Source of the DNA: Candidatus Bipolaricaulota bacterium
GTDB taxonomy: Bacteria > Bipolaricaulota > Bipolaricaulia > RBG-16-55-9
Length of the DNA: 5,256 bases
Assembly: GCA_018609825.1 (NCBI GenBank)
Contig: JAHEOA010000012.1
Span: 1 to 5,256 of the forward strand
Direction: 5' to 3'
Shown piece by piece: positions 1 to 3,592 of this stretch. A program made the translations under genes and the position numbers. Every line of letters begins with the position of its first letter. The stretch's first letter is position 1. The notes beneath the pieces were generated by a model. That model searched no databases and had not been told where the DNA came from. It saw only the letters and a list, made by a program, of their open reading frames with translations.

Positions 1-2
1 AC

Positions 3-101
3 TCGACGTTTCTGCTCAACTTCGTGTCGTTCGGGGCCTCCGTTGCGGGGCTGGCGCCCGGCTTAATCGGCGTTTTCAGCTACACCCGCCTGCATCGCTA
101 G
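3..101 (+). CDS. C-terminal end of a probable membrane protein (partial)
   Basis: An open frame enters from the left edge and ends at TAG 99-101, giving 32 codons. The peptide is strongly hydrophobic from residue 3 to about 27 (FLLNFVSFGASVAGLAPGLI is its core) and ends in a short basic tail, YTRLHR. That is the look of a last transmembrane helix with a cytoplasmic end. Most codons in this frame (about 27 of 32) end in G or C, as in the neighbouring genes, whereas the two other + strand frames give arginine/proline-rich shadow peptides. It would overlap the 3' end of the DUF402 gene on the opposite strand by 39 bases. The family cannot be named from so short a piece; a transporter or other multi-pass protein is a guess. 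The frame could also be a chance one, so confidence is moderate to low. Confidence 0.45.
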   Translation, partial: STFLLNFVSFGASVAGLAPGLIGVFSYTRLHR

Positions 102-569
102 GCGGTCCAGCTCACGGGCCACGTCCTCGGCATGGCGCTGGAGATAGCGCTGGGCTTCGCGGACGATGGTGGCTTGCGACTCGTTCATCCAGCCGGTCGC
201 TTCGGCCTCTGCGACCTCGTCCTCATCCAACACGTGGATCGATCCGTCGGGCGGCATCCAGATATCCAACAACAGATCGGTGTAGTGGATCTCGTGATCG
301 ATGCGGACGTTCGCGCAGACGTCGAAGCGATGGCCGAGCAGATCGCCCCGGGCGTCGCTCAGGCGGTAGATCAGATAGGGACGGTCTTCCCAAAAGGCGG
401 CCAGGGTGACGATGTGGCCCATGGGCAAGCGAAAGGGGCCGTCCTCGTGGGGCTCGTCCTGCCGGAACCCGAACCGGACCATCGCGACGACGTCCCGGTG
501 GAGCAGCAGCTCGCAGTCGAACCGCTCCTCGCGGCCGTCGAGATGATGTTTGACCTCAATGATCGTCAT
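63..569 (-). CDS. DUF402 domain protein (Ntdp/FomD-like phosphohydrolase fold)
   Basis: A 168-residue protein matching the DUF402 pattern. The N-terminal part is a beta-rich barrel segment (residues 1-75, including AFWEDRPYLIYRL at 58-70). The acidic signature follows: HYTDLLLDIW at 95-104, PPDG at 106-109 and LDEDE at 114-118. The C-terminal part is a charged helix (residues 130-160). In characterised members (nucleoside tri/diphosphatase Ntdp of Gram-positive bacteria, and FomD of fosfomycin synthesis) the conserved Asp/Glu residues of this region bind divalent metal for phosphoester or phosphoanhydride hydrolysis. Here D98, D102, D115, D117 and E118 are the candidates. The substrate is unknown. 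The ATG at 569 is preferred because homologues start close to the motif TIIEVK; an in-frame ATG at 602 would add 11 residues, and neither has a clear Shine-Dalgarno site. The frame stays open upstream to 977, but only as antisense to cutA. It is divergent from cutA. The DUF402 assignment is confident; the enzymatic role is inferred. Confidence 0.85.
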   Translation of the reverse strand: MTIIEVKHHLDGREERFDCELLLHRDVVAMVRFGFRQDEPHEDGPFRLPMGHIVTLAAFWEDRPYLIYRLSDARGDLLGHRFDVCANVRIDHEIHYTDLLLDIWMPPDGSIHVLDEDEVAEAEATGWMNESQATIVREAQRYLQRHAEDVARELDRLAMQAGVAENAD

Positions 570-627
570 GGCATGACAGGTTTCGCGTCGGCTAAGTACC
601 ATGGTCCGTATCTGTTGTTGAAGAATC

Positions 628-636
628 AAGGAGGGA
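628..636 (+). promoter_or_regulatory. Ribosome binding site of cutA
   Basis: AAGGAGGGA lies five bases before the ATG at 642. It is the strongest Shine-Dalgarno match in the window and fixes the cutA start, although the frame is open upstream as far as 132. Confidence 0.85.
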
Positions 637-641
637 CCCGC

Positions 642-986
642 ATGAGCGAACGGGACGACGCCGTGCAAGTGATGACCACGGTCGACGAGGCGGACGCCGC
701 CCATCGGATTGCCGAGCACGCCCTTGAAGAGCGCCTCGCGGCGTGCGCGCAGGTGCTCGGACCGATGCGGAGTCGGTTCCATTGGGAGGGGCACGTTGCT
801 GATGAGCAGGAGTGGCTCCTCATCCTGAAGTCGCCCCGATCGGGCTATGACGACTTGGAGGCCGCGATTCTGGAAGCCCATCCCTACGACGTGCCGGAGA
901 TCCTGGCGTTGCCCGTAGTGGCGGGCCATGCGCCCTATCTGAACTGGCTCGCTGAGGAGACCCGAGCGGCCGGACATGACGGTTGA
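642..986 (+). CDS. cutA: CutA1 divalent-cation tolerance family protein
   Basis: A 114-residue protein covering the full CutA1 domain, close to the usual family length of about 105-115 residues. Hallmarks are VMTTVDEADAAHRIAEHALE at 10-29 (first beta strand and helix), RLAACAQVLGP at 31-41 (the family RLAACvn block), SRFHWEG at 44-50, ILKSPRSGYDDLE at 61-73, HPYDVPEI at 80-87 and a C-terminal YLNWLAEET at 99-107. CutA1 proteins form very stable trimers with a ferredoxin-like, PII-resembling fold. They were named from copper tolerance in E. coli, but their biochemical role is still unclear, so 'metal tolerance' is a family label and not a demonstrated function. The start is set by the strong ribosome site at 628-636. 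The stop is followed after 47 bases by the acyl-CoA dehydrogenase, and the two could be cotranscribed; the DUF402 gene diverges upstream. Confidence 0.93.
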   Translation: MSERDDAVQVMTTVDEADAAHRIAEHALEERLAACAQVLGPMRSRFHWEGHVADEQEWLLILKSPRSGYDDLEAAILEAHPYDVPEILALPVVAGHAPYLNWLAEETRAAGHDG

Positions 987-1008
987 GCGGGCGCAACGCC
1001 GACCCCTG

Positions 1009-1017
1009 TGCTACAGT
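1009..1017 (+). promoter_or_regulatory. Possible extended -10 promoter element before the dehydrogenase gene
   Basis: TGCTACAGT fits the extended -10 pattern TGnTAnnnT, with TACAGT matching TATAAT at four of six positions. It lies 16 bases before the dehydrogenase ATG. No good -35 box stands 16-18 bases upstream: TTGAGC at 983-988 is 23 bases away, which is too far. If used, it would give the dehydrogenase a promoter separate from cutA with a leader of about ten bases. The call rests on one short motif. Confidence 0.25.
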
Positions 1018-1033
1018 GACCGGCAGAGCCATC

Positions 1034-2191
1034 ATGAAACCACTCGACTACTACCACTTGGACAGCCTGCTGAGCGAAGAACAGCGCCAGATTCGCCGAA
1101 CCGTGCGTTCTTGGGTGGACGAGAACGTCACCGACATCATCGCTGACTGTTATGAGGAGGCCCGCTTCCCCGACGAGTTGATTCCCGAGATGGGCGAGCT
1201 GGGGCTCTTCGGCGCCAACCTTGAGGGCTACGGCTGCGCGGGCGTCGACAACGTCAGCTATGGGCTCATGATGCAGGAGCTGGAGCGCGGCGACTCCGGG
1301 CTGCGCAGCATGGGGTCCGTCCAAGGGGCGCTGGTGATGTATCCCATCTACACCTTCGGCTCGGAGGAACAGAAGCAGCGTTACCTGCCACGCCTGGCCT
1401 CCGGAGAGCTGATCGGCTGCTTCGGCCTCACCGAGCCGGGCCACGGCTCCGATCCGGGCGCCATGGACACGACGGCCGTAAGGGACGGCGACCATTACGT
1501 GCTCAACGGCAACAAGACCTGGATCACCAACGCCCAGGTCGCCGACGTCGCCGTCGTCTGGGCCAAGGTGGACGACACCATCCGGGGCTTCTTGGTCGAT
1601 GAGGACACGCCCGGGTACTCCACGGGCGCCATCCACGACAAGCTCTCCATGCGGGCATCCCATACGGGCGAGCTCTATCTCGACGACTGCCGCGTCCCCG
1701 CAGACAACGTGCTGCCGGACGGCGAGGGCCTGCGGGCGCCGCTGCGATGTCTGAACCAAGCCCGCTACGGCATCGCCTGGGGCGTGGTCGGGGCGGCGAT
1801 GGCGTGCTTTGACGAAGCGCAGAGCTACGCGGGCGAGCGCGAGCAGTTCGGCAAGCCGATCGCCTCGTTCCAGTTGGTCCAGGACAAGCTCGTCGACATG
1901 GCGACCGAGATCACCAAGGCCCAGCTCCTCTGCCATCGACTGGGACAGCTGAAGGACGAGGGCGACGCGCGCCACACGCACGTCTCGATGGCCAAGCGGA
2001 ACAACTGCCGGATGGCGCTGGATGTGGCTCGCAAGGCCCGGGAGTTGCTGGGCGGCAACGGCATCACGCTCGACTATCAGGCCATCCGCCACATGACGAA
2101 CCTCGAGACGGTCTACACCTACGAGGGGACCGATCACATGCACACGCTGATCGTCGGCCAGGATCTGACCGGCATCAGTGCCGTGCGCTGA
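1034..2191 (+). CDS. gcdH: Glutaryl-CoA dehydrogenase-like acyl-CoA dehydrogenase
   Basis: A 385-residue flavoprotein with the full acyl-CoA dehydrogenase layout: N-terminal helical domain (about 10-125), middle beta domain with the FAD/substrate signature CFGLTEPGHGSDPG (129-142) and WITN (163-166), and C-terminal helical domain with REQFGKPI (269-276) and ARELLGGNGI (335-344). Several features point to the glutaryl-CoA branch: SYGLMMQELERGDSGLRSMG (75-94), the NQARYGIAWG block (241-250), and TYEGT (362-366), which carries the expected catalytic base, E364. By alignment from memory with human GCDH, the substrate-carboxylate residues Glu87, Arg94 and Ser98 correspond to E84, R91 and S95 here, and Tyr369 to Y363. 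Such enzymes oxidatively decarboxylate glutaryl-CoA to crotonyl-CoA and CO2 with electron-transfer flavoprotein as acceptor, in lysine, tryptophan or aromatic catabolism. The ATG at 1034 is chosen because MKPLDYYHLDSLLSEEQ matches family N-termini; GTG 1016 and TTG 983 are in-frame alternatives, and no strong ribosome site is visible. No partner genes (ETF, CoA transferase) are in the window, so another acyl-CoA substrate remains possible. Confidence 0.85.
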   Translation: MKPLDYYHLDSLLSEEQRQIRRTVRSWVDENVTDIIADCYEEARFPDELIPEMGELGLFGANLEGYGCAGVDNVSYGLMMQELERGDSGLRSMGSVQGALVMYPIYTFGSEEQKQRYLPRLASGELIGCFGLTEPGHGSDPGAMDTTAVRDGDHYVLNGNKTWITNAQVADVAVVWAKVDDTIRGFLVDEDTPGYSTGAIHDKLSMRASHTGELYLDDCRVPADNVLPDGEGLRAPLRCLNQARYGIAWGVVGAAMACFDEAQSYAGEREQFGKPIASFQLVQDKLVDMATEITKAQLLCHRLGQLKDEGDARHTHVSMAKRNNCRMALDVARKARELLGGNGITLDYQAIRHMTNLETVYTYEGTDHMHTLIVGQDLTGISAVR

Positions 2192-2211
2192 GCTCTCGCC
2201 GTCGCGTCCGC

Positions 2212-2223
2212 GGGGGGGGGGGG
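2212..2223. repeat. Run of 12 G (homopolymer)
   Basis: Twelve consecutive G bases lie between the convergent ends of the dehydrogenase and remA genes. The run forms part of the left arm of the hairpin at 2218-2234. Its length may vary in the population or be miscounted in sequencing; being intergenic, it does not affect a reading frame. Confidence 0.9.
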
Positions 2224-2234
2224 CAGCGCCCTCC
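2218..2234. terminator. G/C hairpin between convergent genes, possible bidirectional terminator
   Basis: GGGGGGC at 2218-2224 pairs with GCCCTCC at 2228-2234 around the loop AGC. This gives a seven-pair stem with one G-T wobble. It stands 26 bases after the dehydrogenase stop and a few bases after the remA stop read from the other strand, where a shared terminator is expected. The following sequence, TTCGTC, is only weakly T-rich, so it is not a canonical intrinsic terminator. The placement, more than the sequence, supports the call. Confidence 0.4.
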
Positions 2235-2238
2235 TTCG

Positions 2239-2526
2239 TCAGGCGTTGAACGGGTTCATCGGGGAGGCGATCTCACGAATGCGCGTCTTGCGATCGATGC
2301 GCGTCACCAACGTCTCGGCCCGCACGGACGACAGCACGATCTGGCCGCAGTCCGTGAAGATGATGGAGCGGACCTGGCGATCGCAACTGAAGTCAAGCAG
2401 CGTCCCCTGCTCGCGGCCCTCTCGGATGCGATCGTCGAAGTCGTTGGCCTGAGCGTCGGCGAGGCCGACGACGCGTGAGATGTCGACGTAGTTGCCTCGA
2501 CCGATGTTCACCAATTCAGAACCCAC
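2239..2526 (-). CDS. remA: RemA/DUF370 family regulator
   Basis: A 95-residue protein with the DUF370 pattern: ELVNIGRGNYVDISRVVGL (4-22) corresponds to the RemA opening KLINIGfGN.v...RIi, REGREQGTLLDFS (35-47) to the middle helix and strand, and SIIFTDCGQIVLSSVRAETL (54-73) to the most conserved block. RemA of Bacillus is a small DNA-binding protein that activates biofilm-matrix genes. Its conserved basic residues appear to map to R18, R50 and R53 here. The GRRTR block is altered to DRQVR, and the prolines of the usual SP..AP segment are absent, so this is a divergent member. About 15 extra C-terminal residues follow the core. The GTG at 2526 is preferred because GGAGG (2532-2536) lies five bases before it; the ATG at 2538 would overlap that site and add four residues. 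It is divergent from the Crp/Fnr gene. In many genomes the family sits beside gmk, which is not seen here. Target genes are unknown. Confidence 0.85.
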   Translation of the reverse strand: MGSELVNIGRGNYVDISRVVGLADAQANDFDDRIREGREQGTLLDFSCDRQVRSIIFTDCGQIVLSSVRAETLVTRIDRKTRIREIASPMNPFNA

Positions 2527-2531
2527 GGAAT

Positions 2532-2536
2532 CCTCC
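2532..2536 (-). promoter_or_regulatory. Ribosome binding site deciding the remA GTG start
   Basis: Read on the - strand, GGAGG is followed by five bases (ATTCC) and then GTG at 2526. The alternative ATG at 2538 overlaps this site and has only GAAGGG directly abutting it, which leaves no spacer. This favours the GTG start. Confidence 0.65.
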
Positions 2537-2582
2537 ATCCCTTCGATAGCAACGAGGCTAATCCAGAGGGAGCTGCCCCGAC

Positions 2583-2598
2583 TGTAAGCGCATCTACA
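2583..2598. promoter_or_regulatory. Candidate Crp/Fnr-family operator in the remA/crp divergent region
   Basis: TGTAAGCGCATCTACA is an inverted repeat with TGTA/TACA arms (CTGTA/TACAG when one base is added on each side). Its 16-base geometry equals that of the TGTGA-N6-TCACA sites of Crp and the GTA-N8-TAC sites of NtcA. It lies between the divergent remA and Crp/Fnr genes, just upstream of the candidate crp -35 box (centre near -47 from the predicted start site). A related repeat precedes transketolase. Autoregulation by the adjacent regulator is inferred. Confidence 0.45.
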
Positions 2599-2601
2599 GA
2601 G

Positions 2602-2631
2602 TTGGCTCGTGGCCATCTCACCCCCTATCAT
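2602..2631 (+). promoter_or_regulatory. Predicted sigma70-type promoter of the Crp/Fnr gene
   Basis: TTGGCT (2602-2607, four of six matches to TTGACA) and TATCAT (2626-2631, five of six to TATAAT) are separated by 18 bases. Transcription would start near 2638, leaving a leader of about 25 bases that carries the ribosome site. That start point makes the in-frame ATG at 2639 an unlikely translation start. No comparably clear promoter was found for remA on the other strand. Confidence 0.5.
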
Positions 2632-2650
2632 CGCGGAGATGACAACAACG

Positions 2651-2658
2651 AGGCGGGA
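2651..2658 (+). promoter_or_regulatory. Ribosome binding site deciding the Crp/Fnr start
   Basis: AGGCGGGA stands four bases before the ATG at 2663, or six if the AGGCGG core is counted. The earlier in-frame ATG at 2639 directly abuts GCGGAG with no spacer, and GTG 2609 lies upstream of the predicted transcript start. Confidence 0.55.
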
Positions 2659-2662
2659 TGCC

Positions 2663-3373
2663 ATGACCGATAGCGCTCTCAAACGAAAGCCGCAACGCTT
2701 CTGGTGCGTGGAGAACTTCAGCCTGGCTGACGTTCTCACGCAGGATGAGCGGGCCGAGATGCACGAGTTCATGCAGTTCAAGCACTACAAGGCGGGCGAG
2801 ACGGTCTACTTCCCCGGCGACCCGAACGACACGGTCTACTCCATCCATGAGGGCCAAGTCCGCCTGGCGTATCTCGACGAGAGCGGCAAGCGGCTGACGC
2901 TGGCGCTCATGGGCCAGGGTCAGGTCTTCGGCGAGACGACGCTGGCGGGCCAAGACAGGCAACGCTGGATCGCCGAAGCCGTGGAGGATTCGGTCTTCTG
3001 CATCATCCCGCGCGACATCCTCGTCCGCTTTGCCGAGCGCAATCCCCGGCTGGCCCTCAAGATCAACAAGCTGGTCGGCGAGCGCCAGGTCGAGATCGAG
3101 AACAAGCTGACGTCGCTCCTGTTCAAGGGCGTCCGCGAGCGGCTGGCCCAGACCCTGCTCCACCTGAGCCAACAGTACGGCGAGTCGGCCGAGGACGGCG
3201 TGCAGCTGTCGATCAAGATCACGCACCAAGACCTGGCCTATCTGATCGGCTCCACGCGCGAGACGACCTCGATGATCCTGGGCGAGTTCGAGCGGGACGG
3301 CCTCATCAACAAGAGCCGGGAGCGGATCCTGATCCAGGACGCGGACGGCCTGAAGGCGCACTCGAACGATTGA
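2663..3373 (+). CDS. Crp/Fnr family transcriptional regulator
   Basis: A 236-residue protein of typical Crp/Fnr length. The N-terminal cyclic-nucleotide-binding-type beta barrel (about 20-125) includes YKAGETVYFPGDPNDTVY (42-59), IHEGQVRL (61-68) and VFGETTLAGQ (88-97). A long dimerisation helix follows (about 127-152), then a winged helix domain with SIKITHQDLAYLIGSTRET (183-201), recognition helix STRETTSMIL (197-206) and LINKSRERILI (214-224). Relative to E. coli CRP, the DNA-contacting Arg180-Glu181 pair is kept (R199, E200) but Arg185 becomes M204. The effector pocket is degenerate: FGE is present, but the Arg-Ser that holds the cAMP phosphate is not evident in the QDRQRWIAEA segment, so cAMP binding is doubtful. 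Only two cysteines (15, 113) are present, too few for a 4Fe-4S Fnr cluster. The FWCVENFSL start resembles a broad group of Crp-like regulators with unknown signals. It diverges from remA, with a candidate operator between them. Confidence 0.92.
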   Translation: MTDSALKRKPQRFWCVENFSLADVLTQDERAEMHEFMQFKHYKAGETVYFPGDPNDTVYSIHEGQVRLAYLDESGKRLTLALMGQGQVFGETTLAGQDRQRWIAEAVEDSVFCIIPRDILVRFAERNPRLALKINKLVGERQVEIENKLTSLLFKGVRERLAQTLLHLSQQYGESAEDGVQLSIKITHQDLAYLIGSTRETTSMILGEFERDGLINKSRERILIQDADGLKAHSND

Positions 3374-3388
3374 CCTTCCAACCCCGCT

Positions 3389-3413
3389 GGCGAGCCAAGG
3401 ACCGTTGGCCGCC
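3389..3413 (+). terminator. Stem-loop after the Crp/Fnr gene, possible terminator
   Basis: GGCG (3389-3392) and GCCAA (3394-3398) pair with TTGGC (3405-3409) and CGCC (3410-3413). This makes nine pairs with a single bulged A at 3393 and a six-base loop, GGACCG. It begins 16 bases after the regulator stop, a natural place for transcript end formation. No T run follows, so it is not a standard intrinsic terminator; it may act with Rho or only stabilise the transcript end. Confidence 0.4.
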
Positions 3414-3422
3414 GAAGGGTTA

Positions 3423-3432
3423 CCCCCCCCCC
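3423..3432. repeat. Run of 10 C (homopolymer)
   Basis: Ten consecutive C bases lie in the gap between the Crp/Fnr gene and transketolase, just after the stem-loop. It is the second long G/C homopolymer in about 1.2 kb, and both are outside genes. Confidence 0.9.
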
Positions 3433-3441
3433 GTTGATCAG

Positions 3442-3464
3442 TCCCGATCGCGACGATCCCGATC
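3442..3464. repeat. Short direct repeat TCCCGATC, two copies
   Basis: TCCCGATC occurs at 3442-3449 and 3457-3464, a spacing of 15 bases start to start. With the nearby TGATCA, this stretch is rich in GATC. The meaning is unknown; two 8-base copies in a short GC-rich gap could be chance. Confidence 0.35.
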
Positions 3465-3475
3465 TGCCGGAGTTG

Positions 3476-3491
3476 TGTCAGTCCGCTTACA
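3476..3491. promoter_or_regulatory. Candidate Crp/Fnr-family operator upstream of transketolase
   Basis: TGTCAGTCCGCTTACA is an imperfect inverted repeat, with TGT/ACA arms and an inner AG/CT pair, and the same 16-base geometry as the site at 2583-2598. Its right half read on the - strand, CTGTAAGCG, is identical over nine bases to the left half of that other site. It is centred about 80 bases before the predicted transketolase transcript start, compatible with a distal activator site. Binding by the neighbouring regulator is inferred. Confidence 0.4.
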
Positions 3492-3526
3492 GATCGTCAG
3501 CGAGCATTGCCTCAACATAAGCGTAG

Positions 3527-3556
3527 TTGCACGGGCTCGTTCCCGCTATTCACAAT
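3527..3556 (+). promoter_or_regulatory. Weak candidate promoter of transketolase
   Basis: TTGCAC (3527-3532) and CACAAT (3551-3556, four of six matches to TATAAT) are separated by 18 bases. The -35 match is poor, as expected if an activator assists. It is the best pair seen in the gap, but it is not convincing alone. Confidence 0.3.
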
Positions 3557-3576
3557 GACTTGGAACCCTCTTGCGC

Positions 3577-3583
3577 AAAGGAG
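3577..3583 (+). promoter_or_regulatory. Ribosome binding site deciding the transketolase GTG start
   Basis: AAAGGAG abuts the ATG at 3584 with no spacer but stands nine bases before the in-frame GTG at 3593. The spacing favours GTG as the start. The difference is only three residues (MTA). Confidence 0.6.
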
Positions 3584-3592
3584 ATGACCGCG

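Noticed and set aside
570..977. N-terminal extension of the DUF402 frame across cutA
   Set aside because: The extension is exactly antisense to the conserved CutA coding region, and DUF402 proteins begin near residue 1 of the shorter form.
983..1033. Longer dehydrogenase start at TTG 983 overlapping the cutA stop
   Set aside because: The added 17 residues do not resemble the family N-terminus, and the start codon lacks a ribosome site; ATG 1034 matches homologue starts.
935..2143. Long open frame (402 codons) on the - strand opposite the acyl-CoA dehydrogenase
   Set aside because: It is an antisense shadow of a well-recognised gene in GC-rich DNA; its peptide has no family pattern and is rich in Val, Ala, Gly, His and Arg, as such shadows are.
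2539..2562. Possible sigma54 promoter for remA (TGG...TTGCT on the - strand)
   Set aside because: Twelve bases separate the GG and GC elements instead of the required ten, and the -24 box is otherwise a poor match.
2618..3361. Open frame (247 codons) on the - strand opposite the Crp/Fnr gene
   Set aside because: Antisense shadow; the + strand frame has a full Crp/Fnr domain structure.
3370..3558. Small + strand frame (62 codons) starting at TTG overlapping the Crp/Fnr stop
   Set aside because: It runs across the stem-loop, the C run and the candidate operator, has an Arg/Ser-rich composition and no ribosome site; it looks like non-coding DNA read by chance.
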